Positions 11,240-23,660 of a stretch of DNA of 64,000 nucleotides are shown here, in pieces. The notes below the pieces were generated by a model. That model was not told where the DNA came from and searched no databases. It saw only the letters and a program-made list of their open reading frames with translations. How positions within the stretch are numbered: position 1 is the first letter of the stretch; the number at the start of each line of letters is the position of its first letter. This DNA comes from Pogostemon cablin. Taxonomy: Eukaryota > Streptophyta > Magnoliopsida > Lamiales > Lamiaceae. Where the stretch lies: assembly GCA_023678885.1 (NCBI GenBank), contig CM042982.1:8804001-8868000 (forward strand). The letters run 5' to 3'. The position numbers were made by a program, and so were the translations under genes.

Positions 11240-12438
11240 GAGTTGAATTCATTTTTCGTCCCATAACAATAGGGTATTTTGCTTTCTTTTTCAAAAAAGA
11301 TTATTTTTTTTTCAATTTATTCTTATAACTAGGATTGGGCGGTATGGTATACTGAAGATTTTGAGTTATACCGTATACCATACCTAAAATATCGGTATTA
11401 GAAAATTCATACCTTTACCATACTGAAAGTTTCGATATGCCAAACTTCGGTATACCAAAATTTCGGTATAGAAAAATGGTATACCTTTTGCTTACCGATA
11501 TTTAGGTATACATTATCGTATTGACTATTTCGGTAAATACCTTCTAATGTATCGCTTAAAAATATCATAAATTTACATAAAGCAACAATAAAATTCTAAT
11601 AATCCACCATATACTACAGTAAAATTGATTAGAACAAAAATGTACCTAATTCAACATTACAAACAATATAAGAAACAAATACAATTCAAATTTAATATTA
11701 CATTAAAAGTCTAATCAAAGTGCATGGACGTATTTGAGAACCTATAAAATCTAAACCACTAAATTCTTGGTTAATAAATAATACATACTCTTACATTAAT
11801 ATTTTAAATAGTATAAATACAATTATATCCTAAATCTATAACTATAAATCTTATATGTATTCGTGAACCGAATGATCTCTAAAATTACCCTAAATTTAAT
11901 AATTTGGTCAATATTCTCAAAACATTAGAGTTTTTTTTTTAAAGTTATATACATGTATATAGTATATATATTAAAATAAAGTAATTTAAAATCATTATAT
12001 ATAATTAAGAATTATGAAATATATTTTTTTTTCGGTATTTCGATATATACCAAAATATTGCGGTTTTACAAACTTGTATACCTTTATCGTACCAAAATTT
12101 TCAATACGGTATCATACCTTTCCAAAAGTTTCGGTATATCTAAAATTTTGATAAATTTGTATTTTTCGATATGGTAAGTGCGGTATACCGAAATTTAGGT
12201 ATTTTTCCCCAGCCATACTTATAACTATAAAAAATGTTTGTAGTCCCATTATTACCGGAAACCTCAAATTAAGATGTCACATGTGACGCACGTGCATGAT
12301 TCGGGCAAAATTTTGACTTCCCGATTAAAATGGGACTAAAATCGTACATTTTATTCTAGACTAAATTGAAGAAAATATTTTTTTTAAGATAGAAAGCAAA
12401 ATACCCTATTATTATGAGACGAAAAAAGAATTTAACTC
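11240..12438. mobile_element. inverted-repeat MITE-like element, split by a younger insertion
   Basis: Two arms of about 80-85 bp are inverted copies of each other: the left arm (11240-11325) and the right arm (about 12355-12438) both contain AATAGGGTATTTTGCTTTCT when read inward. About 110 bp of unique sequence remains between them once the nested element is removed, giving an original length near 300 bp. The outer target duplication could not be found with confidence, so the superfamily is open; long terminal inverted repeats suggest Mutator-like. Confidence 0.75.
11330..12217. mobile_element. hAT-like non-autonomous element (888 bp), nested
   Basis: The element begins TAGGATTGGGCGG and its other end reads TATGGCTGGGG on the opposite strand. 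It is flanked by the perfect 8-bp direct repeat CTTATAAC (11322-11329 and 12218-12225), the duplication length of hAT transposons. The interior is full of GGTATACC/CGGTAT motifs in both orientations and has no transposase frame. It is inserted inside the older inverted-repeat element at 11240-12438. Confidence 0.8.
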
Positions 12439-13552
12439 ATTATATAACCACGAAAAAGCATAGCTCTATTATTACATATATTTTCCATATTGATGTACGT
12501 TTTAAATTATTTTAGTAACTTTGATTTCATTTAATAAAAAAAAGGCCTCATTTAGAATTCGACTCTAGATCAATATTTTTAAAGGATCGACCCGGTTCTT
12601 TGATAACTAATACTACTATAATTAACATGATTAATTAATCAATTAATTAAATTGACATCAGTCGACAAAACTTCCAATTATTATGTTTTCCCTCATGCAA
12701 TATATAAATTTGAGAATGCTAAAGTTGTCTACAAATTAAAACAAGTGAGTTATTTTTGTTGAGGGAGAATTTGAAATAGAGTAATTAAATTATATAAATA
12801 AAGAATAAATAAATGAATTGCAAGAGAATCTAGAGAAGCATGAGTGATGCATGTGATAGTGTCGTAATCAAACACACTGCAATAGGTTTGCACATGAGAC
12901 ATACCCCACCCCATAATTTAAGGTCCCAAATTAAGACCGTGTTCCTCTCATCATCTTTCCTACGTGCTTTACAATTTCTAATGTATATTTTAGTATTTAT
13001 TTTACAACGATAATTATTCTATAACTATTTTGAGTAATTGATTTAAGAGAAAATGTTTCGTGAGATGGTTTTAGTGTGGGATGGTTTTAGTGTGAGATGT
13101 ATTAAAATATGGTTTTATATAAGTAAAATATGTTTGTCGGTACTTAAAATATAATTTTTATAGTATAATAGTATGATTTTACAATGTTATAACATGATCC
13201 ACTACAAATATATTTTAATTACTGATAAACATATTTTACAAATATAATAAACATACGCCTAGTATTGGATTGAAACGCCTCACAATCTGTTTTATATATA
13301 TATATAGAGAGAGTGTAACTTGATTCTATCCCTTATTTTACTAACATAATCAAATTCAATTTATATTGAGTATTGACAATTAGGACGTTCAAAGTTTTTA
13401 TGAAAATAGTCAAAATTTTATAAATTCTTTCATAATATTAATTAGGGTGAATCTCATGGGGAAACCATCTTCTGAAATTAATTATCTTGAACTGATAAAA
13501 ATAATAGCATTTTTAATAAAAAAAAAATTCTTACTATTAAAAATAAGAGTGT
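12439..13552. other. AT-rich intergenic DNA
   Basis: No gene or clear element. A short direct repeat of GATGGTTTTAGTGTG lies at 13062-13095. Confidence 0.6.
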
Positions 13553-14442
13553 AGTTAAATACACACCTCATTTTATTAAATACACACCCTTTATTAAATA
13601 CACACCCCATTTAATTTTTTATTTTTAAATTTTATTAAATACACACTCTTCAAAATTTCAAAATTACCCTTTTAATTTTATTATGAGTTTGTCTCCAAAA
13701 CCTTGCTACCAATTCCGTCGGACATCCTCGCATTTGGCGTATTCCTCATATCATATAACAAGTAGAAAATTTTTCCCCTCAGACCATACGCCCTTATGGC
13801 CTGTTCTGAATATGAATAGTAAAGGGAACTTGACAAGCATGAATAGCAGTGAGTCAGACGTCACAAATTCACATGAATCCTTTTTCAATGATATCCGATC
13901 AAATTTTGCCTTTTTATTTCTAATTCGCTAGGCAAGATAACGACGAGCCAAATTTACTCAAATATAAACATGGAGATGGGGTAAAATAGTGTGACTTTTG
14001 CTTACTTGATTCTTGTTCCCTCTTGAGTTTGAGAATAGATTTGTTCAGGACGTCCTTAATTTCATTACATATGTGTTCCAGCACCGACAACCATTCATCA
14101 CGTTTTCTCTCCTAATCATACACCACATTTCTGATCTTCTCTGACGTGCAATGATCCTAGTTTTCTTGTTGGGCCCGTCGCTACCCTAGGTGATGATCAT
14201 GTTGTGCTGGTCGGAATTGGAGCGGCGATCGTGGATGATGCAAATCTGCAGGATGAAGACAACGTTATCGAAGATGAACTGATGATCTGTTTTCGAATGT
14301 GATAACGTGGCCCACCAACATAATTTAAAAATTAAAATCTATATTAAATAAAATAGGGGTAATTTAGACTTTTAAAAAATATAAAAATTTAATATATAAT
14401 AATGAAGGTGTGTATTTAGTAAGAAGGGGTGTGCATTTAGTT
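13553..14442. mobile_element. terminal-inverted-repeat element carrying exon-like fragments (Pack-type)
   Basis: The two ends are inverted copies of roughly 130 bp, each with repeated TAAATACACACC motifs (left 13553-13680, right about 14320-14442). The interior (about 13681-14310) is more GC-rich and unlike the arms. It contains at least one exon-like segment on the minus strand with splice signals at both ends (14111-14006) and a second readable stretch on the plus strand (about 14170-14303). No transposase is present. The arrangement fits a Pack-MULE or similar gene-capturing element. No clean target duplication was found. Confidence 0.6.
14006..14111 (-). pseudogene. captured exon-like segment, unidentified
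   Basis: On the minus strand, TGATTAG precedes a 106-base open segment reading ERKRDEWLSVLEHICNEIKD and then a Lys/Leu-rich helix-like stretch; GTAAGC follows. Acceptor and donor fit the frame edges. The protein family is not recognised. It sits entirely inside the inverted-repeat element. Confidence 0.45.
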
Positions 14443-14813
14443 ATTATTCAAACATACACCATTTTTGTACTTCTTATTTTCTTTTTCTTACTATTGATCT
14501 TATCTCTATTATCTTCCAATCATTCACTCAATACCAAGGAGTAATATATAATAACACATCATCTACTTTTTAAAACTATATTCCACTATGGAACTTTGCA
14601 AATGAAAGCATACTTTAAAATTAAAATCAACTTTAAATTATCCACAAATTACAAAGCCAACAATTAAAAAACAAGTTAAGTTCAGTAAAAAAAATATCCT
14701 TAAAATTTTTAATTAGGTTTTCTCTAAATCAGTATAGACATCGGCAAATAATAGGCTTATGTGTCATGTGTTATATTTAATACGAAATAATATGTGGGTT
14801 GTTACTATATTGG

Positions 14814-14852
<39 letters not shown>

Positions 14853-14902
14853 ATATCCGTATTAAATTAAATTTTACACTTTTCATTTTTGATCATCTCA
14901 TA

Positions 14903-15810
14903 CTCTCTCTGTCCCACAACAAGTAGGAATGTAACCAAACCAAACCGTTCACGAACTATTCGAGTCTCAGTTTGATTAAATGTTCGTTCGAACTTGTTCG
15001 TTAACCTTAACGAGCCAAACCAAACTTGAATTTTGGGTTCGTATAGTTTATCAAATCAAACTCAAATATAAGGGTATTCGGCTCGAAAGCTCGCGAATAT
15101 ATTCGTTTATAGGCTCGCTAATGGCTCGCAAACGCGTTCGTAAATTTTATAGTTATTCTTTAGAATTATATATTATTATTTATTTATTAATATTCAATAA
15201 TTAAACATTTTATATTAAACCACACAAATATGATAATAACTTAAGTGATTATTTAAATATTTAAATATTTTTTACCGTTTATTATTATATTTTGTTAGTT
15301 TGTTTATTTAATATTATGAATAACATTAAATGTTTATAAACGAAACATTCTTTTAATATCCAGGCACAAAATTATTTAAATGTTCATGAAAATATATTCA
15401 TAAACAAGTTACTTTATGTGTTCGTGAACATATTCGCGAGTCTTAACAAATAGTTTGAATTCGAGCTCGAGTTCGATATTTTTTTTCTTGACGAGCTCGG
15501 GCTCGAGCTCGATAATTTCTTATCAAACGATCCTCAAACCTAGTAGTGTTCGACTCGGCTCGATTCGATTACATCCCTAACAACAAGAGTGGCATAACTT
15601 TTTTGCACGCAGATTAAGGGATATAATATTTAATGGGTAATTGGGGTAGTTGAGGTAAGAGAAATAATATTTTAAGTAGGTGTATTAGTGTGAAGTGTAG
15701 GGTTATGGAGAGAGAAAAAATTAATTTGTGTGGGTCCTTTATAAATGCACCTCTTGTGTTGGGACGGACGAAAATGGTAAAATGTACTCCTTACTGTGGG
15801 ATGGAGGGAG
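14903..15810. mobile_element. Stowaway-type MITE split by a hAT-like element
   Basis: The left end CTCTCTCTGTCCCACAACAAG and the right end ...TGTGGGATGGAGGGAG are inverted partners flanked by TA on both sides (14901-14902 and 15811-15812), as for Tc1/mariner-related Stowaway MITEs. Without the nested element it is about 245 bp, the same length class as the other Stowaway copies in this window. Confidence 0.8.
14924..15579. mobile_element. hAT-like non-autonomous element (656 bp), nested
   Basis: Starts TAGGAATGTAACC and ends, on the other strand, TAGGGATGTAATC. The perfect 8-bp repeat ACAACAAG flanks it (14916-14923 and 15580-15587). The interior is rich in TCGAGC/GCTCG motifs in both orientations and has no transposase. 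Confidence 0.85.
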
Positions 15811-15812
15811 TA

Positions 15813-18598
15813 TTAAATAAGGAATATTATATCAATTCTTAACCTTAAAAGTACATCCTAATTAAAAATATATCTCTCACCTAATATACATAACATACTT
15901 TATAATTTATTTATTCTATCTTAATCTTATCTTAATCTTAATATATTAAAAGAAACAAGGAATTGAGAAACATTTTTAGACTCTTTTGTCCCTCTTTATT
16001 TTTATTATTTTTTATTTTACCCTTATTTATTATTAATATTAATAATGTCTTTTCATTTTTCTTCAATAAAATTAATTTAATATACATTTTAATCTTTTTT
16101 CAAATTTTAATTTATTTCATGAATCAATATTATTTGAACTATATTTGATTATAATATGATACATCACCCCTTAACATTTATAATTAATTAAGTTATTTAA
16201 TAAGTAATATGAAGAGGCAAATAAAACATTATAAAATATGGAGATTTATGGTGGTCATGGAGACAACGGGTTTCCTTAAACAAATTTTTGACGGCAATGA
16301 AAAACTTCTCAGATGCTCAATTAGATGAGAGGAGAATAACAACAAAGTAAGATGATCAGACATTGAAGGGAAAGACGATGATGTTGTCTTGTCTGATGAG
16401 GCATCAAAGGAGAAGACGATGATCACTCATTAAGTTTGCTACACACCTACGCCCATGTAAATTTCTTATATATATTCATGAAAAGAAACTCATGGCATAA
16501 TTGCATGATGCTTGATGACCATGAATGAAACTCTTCGTCATCCAAAACTTGGATTCACCACCCTGTTAACTCTGTAGTATTAGTATATTTACTTAAATTA
16601 TTTGTTATTATGTTGAAAAAGAGAATTTTTGAAGTTAAAAAAAATAAAAATAAATTACAAAATATAACGTGTATACAACGTGTAAGATGAGATATTTTTC
16701 ACTATTTATTATTTTTAAGAGATAGAATTCTCTATTTTTCCTCATGATGGGTATTATTTAGTTTCTTGACATGTTTTCTTAATTTGGGTTTGGGTTTTAA
16801 AGGTTTTAACCTTTCTCTTTTTTTGTTAATCGTCAAAATTTTTTAATGTGGTTTTTCATTATAATCAGTTTTATTTTTCTAAAATTTTCTTGAAAAGATT
16901 GTGGGAGTATCTTCCAACTATTATAAAAATCTATTTTATTATATTCAACATAACGAGACAGTCTCTTAATTTATACGTGAAGTACATGCATAAGTTGACG
17001 TGGTGTGTGCATTTAAAAATATTAAACTCAAATTAACTAATAAAAACAATATTGATGAGATTAGATTTTTTAAACTTAATTAGGTTAAAAATATAAATTC
17101 TAAAATAAGATATGGATAATTTAGAGAAAAAAAATGTTTATGGAATAAGTTAAAATACGTGGGACGGCCCAAAATGAAAAGTGAATAAAAATACATGGGA
17201 CGGCTCAAAATGAAAAGCGAGTAAAAATATGTGGAATGGATGAAATATTTAAAAAATGCATTTGTTTAATCTTAAACCACTCCTAAACGTGAAGAAATAC
17301 ACATGACAATTAAAGGAAGTATATATCATGCTTTGACTAAATATAAAATTATAACTTATTTTCAAACATAATTCCTTCATCCTAACCAAATATTTATATT
17401 TTGCTAAAAAAAGAAATATAGTAGACTAAATGTAACACTCAAAATGATAATATATAAATTTTAAAATAGAATGGAAAAATTATTACAAAGTATAATGTGC
17501 GATAGCAAATGAATATACTATATTTAATGAATATGCAAATGAATAATATATATTATTCAATGTTGAATAAATATTTTATAATGTTTATAATGTTATACAA
17601 TAATTTTTAGAAATCTAAATTTAAATAATTTTATTTTACATAATTTTTTAAAGTAATAAATCCGTGCAGCGCACACTAGTTATATAATCAAATTAGATTA
17701 GTGGCCGGTAAGAAAGTGTTGTCACACCATATGATATGACAAAGTATTCTTCGACATTTCTCTTTAATATCTAAAAAATTATATTTTAGAATGATTTATT
17801 ATTATTTTTAAAATGATGAATTATTATTCTTTTAAATGAAAAATAATTCTCCTAATCAATTTTTTTTTATTTTATGATTTTTATATTAACGTTGACAAGA
17901 GCAATATTTTTTTTAAGAAGAATAATTATTTATTACACAAAAAGTAATTTTTCATATACTAAAAAGTCCTTACAATAAAATTAGTATACTTCCTTTGTTC
18001 CAAATCTGATTGTACCCTTTTTTTTCGTAAATTTAAAAAGTTGTGTAAATAAAAAAATATTTCTCCTAATCAAATTTTATTATATTATTATGATTATATT
18101 CATATTGAGATAAGTAATATTTTTTATTTAGAAGATAATTATTCATTATATAAAGTGTAATTTTTTATGTACTAAAAAACCATTAAAATAAAATTAGTAT
18201 ATACTCCATTCGTTCCAAATTTGTTCGTACTTTTTTTTTGTAAATTAAAAAAAAATTGTTACTTTTAATTTTTTTAATAAATAAATAATAAAGTAGGTTA
18301 AATGTTTTAGGTAGATGTGGTATTTTTATGAATAAAATTTATACTGAGAGAGATTAATTAATATTTTTTTATTATCTTAAAATGGTGAAAACTTTTTGAT
18401 ATGGAAGTAGCATGTATTCCCTTTATCCCAAGGTAAGTTTTATATTTTGTTATTTTGGTTTGTCCTAAAATAAGATTTATATATATATTTTTATATAAGT
18501 TGAACTCACACAAAATAATTAATATTCAAAATTTCAAATATGGGGACTATACACCACACTAATATAATTATTGTAGTATATTTTTTTAATGTACTTCA
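15813..18598. other. AT-rich intergenic DNA with Stowaway fragments
   Basis: No gene is supported. At about 16240-16430 there is a short GC-richer stretch readable on the plus strand as two broken frames (one contains FLTAMKNFSDAQLDERR), possibly an old coding relic of unknown origin. At about 17150-17240 and 17990-18250 there are partial Stowaway-like ends (GGGACGGCCCAAAATG; TTCCAAATTTGTTCGTAC). Confidence 0.5.
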
Positions 18599-19137
18599 TT
18601 TTTTTTTTTTTGACAAAAAATTATTAAAGTTCACAAGAACAAATAACATCAAGTAGGTCATCCATAAGAGATGGTGGCTCTATCGAACAATGAGGACTCG
18701 AAAAAGAATGAGAGGCCCTAGCAAGACGATGTGCCCTATATTGACATTACGACGAACAAAGCGCACTACAAACCAAGGATTTGACAATAAGATTTGTTTG
18801 AAAGCTGTCAAGATATCTCAAAAAATTCATCTTCCCGAACCGAATATACTGCATTAGCTACTAATTTAGCATCAACTTCCACTATAACCTGACTCATCCT
18901 CATAGCCTTGATCCATGAAAGGGCTTCATGTAAGCCCAATGCTTCTCCTTCCTCCACTCTAGGTTTCCCATGAAAGGGCTTCATGTAAGTCCAATGCTTC
19001 TCCTTCCTCCACTTTAGGTTTCCTGCCAAAACCAAGGAACGATAAGTCACGGATGCACCTTGATCATCTCTCAAAATCATACATATACCAGTTTCATAAG
19101 AGTCTGCAAAGAAGACCGCATCCACATTAAACTTCAT
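18599..19137 (-). pseudogene. LINE (non-LTR retrotransposon) 3' end with RNase H-like domain
   Basis: On the minus strand the sequence starts with MKFNVDAVFFADSYETG and ILRDDQGA, the RNase H fold (RVT_3 type) found at the end of plant LINE ORF2. It continues to ALGLHEALSWIKAM and VIVEVDAKLVANAV, then, in another frame, VNIGAHRLARASHSFSSP, the usual closing part of this domain. A T-run at 18599-18612 on the plus strand is the poly(A) tail of the insertion. A 56-bp tandem duplication (18914-18969 and 18970-19025) repeats part of the coding sequence, and frames shift at both ends. The 5' part is missing, as in most LINE copies. Confidence 0.8.
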
Positions 19138-21714
19138 AAAGACTGTGGGGGTTTATGCCAATTTTGGCACTCATTAAGATGTTAGGTATGAATAGGATTT
19201 TGTCTCGTTGTTTCTCATTCCACAAGATAATTCTCTGCTACAACAATTGAACAAGTAACAAATTTATAATTTCCAGTCCAAACTCTGAAGTTTCTTTCTT
19301 TGCATATGCACCATAATAACAATGTACTTCATATTAAAATTGGTTAATTGCTCCAAAAGTCACAACTTTTATTTTAACTATAAATTAATCTAAACATTTA
19401 AAATTTGGCAAGGACACAAGATTAACAGCATTTGGCAATTTGAACCCTTCGACCAGGTAGATCTGTTCGAATGTTGATGGAGCAAATTTCATACCTTCTT
19501 ACTCTTTTTATCCTCCTTAAACGACAGCCATTTGAAATCCAATTGTGTCAAATAATATACTTTCTTCATCTAATGATCAGATATTTATTTTGTTATTTTA
19601 GTTGTTCACTCTTAATCACTAATAGAATTGCATATTTTTATAAAATAATAATATCGTTTAATCTATGTATAAAAAATAAATGAATACATTATACATTACC
19701 AAAAGAAGTATCGATTTATTAATCTACTTTTAGAAAATACACGTAAAAGTTAACGGAGAATGGAAGAAGAGAGTATATAAGTACAATGGGCGAATCTCTG
19801 ACAAAGCCAAATAATTAGGGAAGGGGGGGTGGGGGGTGTGATTGGATCTGTGTTGACAATAGGTCCAACGTGATCTGGTGCTGACATGTGACTCACAATA
19901 ATCTTAGGTTTAAAGACTTTGGGGGCATTCTCTCCCTACCTATTATAATGCACATGCAAGAATCAACAATATCTTTGACCATCACTATTTACTACAAATA
20001 CTCTTCCACTACAATTCTACTCCATTATGTGAGCACTCACCTCCACTATTTGCCTCACCCTCCAAAGCTATTTAAGTTCACTCAAAAGATGTACACTTTC
20101 TTTTTTAATCGGTCTAGTCTCAAAAGTTTTAGGAGGTGCTTGATATGGGCACTAGGTGAAGTTAATGAGAACGAAAGTATATTAAATTCTATTGTTAATG
20201 CTTATTTGAGTTAATAAAAATCAAAATTTCTCAATCATTCATATTGATTCAATTACTTTACCACCCGTTTAATTACTTTAAATTTCATTGTGATTGACCA
20301 ACTTAATGATATTCATTACCATTCCAATTGAAAAATTTTATATATTGCATAAATGAGTTTGAGATGGATATGCGCGAGTAGTTCAAAAAAATATCATTAG
20401 AATTTAAAAGGGACAGATATATACCTCGAGTATCCGTAGGTACCCATTTATATTAAAATTACACAAAATATTTATATATTAATATAAAATTTTTATCTAA
20501 ACGTATTTATTTCACATTTATTTAAAATAACAAAATTTATATTATGTATATTTAATAATTAAACATTAATAATTTTTATTAAAATATTAAATTAAACACT
20601 AAAAAATATGAATATGTATAAATTAATTAATAGGAATACATTAATTTCAACACAAAAACTCTAAATACATATAATAATGAATATAATTTGTATTACATTT
20701 ATTTCATAGTTAATTAATATTAGAAATTTAAAATGAATGGAAAAGTCATTTTAAAATTTAACCAATACCTACATATAAAATGCCCACACATAAAATGTAT
20801 GACTAAATTGTGACACATAATATTTTTATGTGTGGGTAATGTGACAAATCTAAAAGATTTAATTGTGATATTTAAAATGTGTCACTAAAAATCAATAATA
20901 AAATTTTATTTTACGGATGATTTTAGATATTAAGAATTTCCACACATGAGTATAGATATTATAATTGTGTGATTAATAATATATTATTTAACTACACATA
21001 AAATTTATGTGTGGCTAAAAAAAATCACATATGATGATATGATATTTTATTTGATAAAAATAATTAATTAATAGAAAATACAAATTAAAAACTACCGTAT
21101 ATTACTAAGAAAATATTATTAAATTATAGTAATAATATATATATATATATATAATAGCTTATTTTGAAAACATATCATATCTATACATATATATAATTAT
21201 CAAAAAATTAAAAGAAATATCAATATAGCCTAATGCTAAAGCTTCTTTTCAGGCGTTCGCCAGGTACGGGTTTGAATCTTACAAGGAATATTAAAATAAA
21301 TTAAGATAAATATTTTTTATATTTTCTTCACACATAAAGTAAATATTTTCCAACACAATTTCAAAAGTGTGATAGTTGAATTAATTATGTCTTTACATTT
21401 GAATTTAAATTTAAAATCAATCCAAATGGTTGCATCAATTTATGAAGAGACATCTATAATTTATAAATAGACCCTATCGAACACACTTCGAAAAACTTGA
21501 ATACAGTTAAAACACATGATCAAAAACACATGTCGTGGATATCTAATATATAAAGTCGAGTGATGTCGAGTTGTCCAAACAATTCGTAATATATTTCTAA
21601 GTCGTCTTTTCTCCTAAAGTGAGTTCATAGTAAAGTTTGGTTCGTTGTCTCTGCTGATTTGTAGTGCTAGTAGTGCTACCATCACAAAACGTGAATAGTT
21701 GTATCTTTGAGATA
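19138..21714. other. intergenic DNA, no gene supported
   Basis: A G-rich patch (AGGGGGGGTGGGGGG) lies near 19820. The open frame at about 19888-20214 shows no domain and ordinary non-coding composition. At 20770-21016 CCACACATAAAAT and its inverted form recur several times and could fold back; perhaps a small old transposon. Near 21225-21285 a TAGCCTAATGC...GGGTTTGAATC pair weakly resembles SINE A and B boxes. Confidence 0.5.
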
Positions 21715-21930
21715 CTCCCTCCATCTGGATTCAAGTGTGTCATTTGTTTTTAGACACAGAGATTAAGAAGTATTGTTATTTAATGTGTAGTGGGTAATTG
21801 TATTAGTGGAGGTGTGAGTCTCATTTTTTAGTTGTATTAGTGGGTGTGTGTGGATAAAAAAGGAAATGAAACCCTTAGGGGCGGACGCCCAAAATAGAAA
21901 AATGATACTCTTGAAAGCGGACGGAGGGAG
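21715..21930. mobile_element. Stowaway-type MITE (216 bp)
   Basis: Left end CTCCCTCCATCTGGATTCAA and right end GCGGACGGAGGGAG are inverted partners, with TA at 21713-21714 and 21931-21932. Internal blocks such as GTGTAGTGGGTA and TTGTATTAGTGGGTG are shared with the copy at 38281-38507. Confidence 0.85.
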
Positions 21931-23425
21931 TAATTGCTATCGAACATTAAGCACCAGATTTGAGCAATTTCGTCTCAAGGAAAAAGGAGTGTAACTCTTG
22001 CCTCGATTCAAATTCTATTTCTTTAATTTTTTTGTTATAATATATTATATCGAAACTCAAATATATCCAATAATTAATAATTGTATAATTTTAATTAAAA
22101 TTTGAATTAAAACACTAAAAAGTTCAAATATATACAAAATAAATGAGTATTGAATGGGTACGAGTAATTTGAAGATGTTAATTGATAAACATATTTGGAA
22201 TAATATAGAAATGATTTTTTGAATGAGACGGGTACGAATACAAAGTAGTTAAAATTTAAACGAATACAGATGCCTCTAAAATGGGTATCCTACCACTTCT
22301 ATCCCTAATCATAAGGCCTTCTCAAATAGATGTTGCTCTAAAATTTAAGTAATACAAGTGAAGATTGATGAATCTGACTTTTATTTTAAATAATTAGTCC
22401 ACTACTTCTAATATTCATTCACAAGATATTGATGTTTGAATAAAAATCCTCATTTTCAAAGAGAAAGAATGTCCATATGTCATTACACCAAATTTTCAAA
22501 GGCGCCATTCTGACTTGCATGCATTTTCTTTACAGAAGAATTTTGAACGAAGGGTCACGATTCATTGTTCCCTCTAAAAAGAATAAACCTTTGACTTGTA
22601 ACTCTACCATTGGAGCTATATATAATTAATTAAAACGCCATAACTTAGATTTTATCTTAAGATTCAAATTTTCAGTGCTATACTAGAATATCACCTTTAA
22701 TGCCACTCTAATGGCAATCTAAAGTGAAATGTTATACCCAAAAACTAAATCATAGCACATGTAGTGATACGTTGTGAAATGATTGTGAAACATTGTATAT
22801 ATTTAATAGAAAGGAATAATAGATTAGATAATGAAATGATTGTGAGACATCACTAATAGATTAGATAATGAAATGATTGTGAAACATTACACAGATCTTC
22901 GGCATCATTTTCATACATTATTTTTGTGTATATGATTAACTCATAAGAGGTAATAGAAATCCAACTATTACACATAGAGTTTAAGATTTCTTTTTTAGGA
23001 TATAGTTTATCCCTTTTTCTTACGTATAGTTCATTTAATTAACAATGTGACACAGGAAATAATGTATCAAAATGATACAAAAAATCCAAATCAATGAGAT
23101 ACATATACCGAATCTATTTTCGTATATTATTTTCTATACTCCACCTTATGATATATATTTAATAGAAAGAAATGGTATAGATTAGATAAGTAAATAGAAT
23201 ACGTGACTTCATTTGATCAAATGATGGGGAAGTATAGGAATATGAGAAGATTAAATTTGGGGCATGATTTCTTTGAGATCGTTTCATTTTTAAATTTGGG
23301 ATATTATAAAATTTAATTGAATCAATAATAATTTATCTCACTAATTAAGATCTATGAGACTAAACTTTGACATGCATTAATTTGTATTTATTAATATTAT
23401 TAAATGGTCTTTCTTATAATAATAT
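21931..23425. other. AT-rich intergenic DNA
   Basis: No gene. A small tandem repeat at 22815-22890 has a 37-bp unit containing GATTAGATAATGAAATGATT. Confidence 0.6.
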
Positions 23426-23660
23426 GACAATGACTTCTGTGAGACTGTCTCACATAAGCTCTTACGTGAGACGGATGGAAAGTGATAATTTTCATAACGA
23501 AAAGTGATATTGAATTAATAAAAAATGATAATGCAATTTCATGAACAATATATAGTGTAAATAAAAAGTGATAATATTTTATGGCAAAAGTGATAACATT
23601 TTATAGCGAAAGTGATAACTATTTTAAATGGTTTAAAATGGTCTCACGTGAGACCTACCC
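23426..23660 (+). mobile_element. Mutator-type MITE, copy 1 (235 bp)
   Basis: Ends are inverted partners (ACTTCTGTGAGACTGTCTCA at the left; GGGTAGGTCTCACGTGAGAC when the right end is read inward). The perfect 9-bp repeat TAATAATAT flanks it (23417-23425 and 23661-23669), which is the Mutator duplication length. The interior AAAGTGATAA motifs are shared with copies at 26304-26549 and 29222-29451. Confidence 0.85.

Noticed and set aside
19815..19840. G-quadruplex candidate
   Set aside because: Two long G-runs only (seven and six G), so an intramolecular four-tract structure is not clearly supported.
19888..20214. 108-codon plus-strand frame
   Set aside because: No recognisable motif; composition like the non-coding surroundings.
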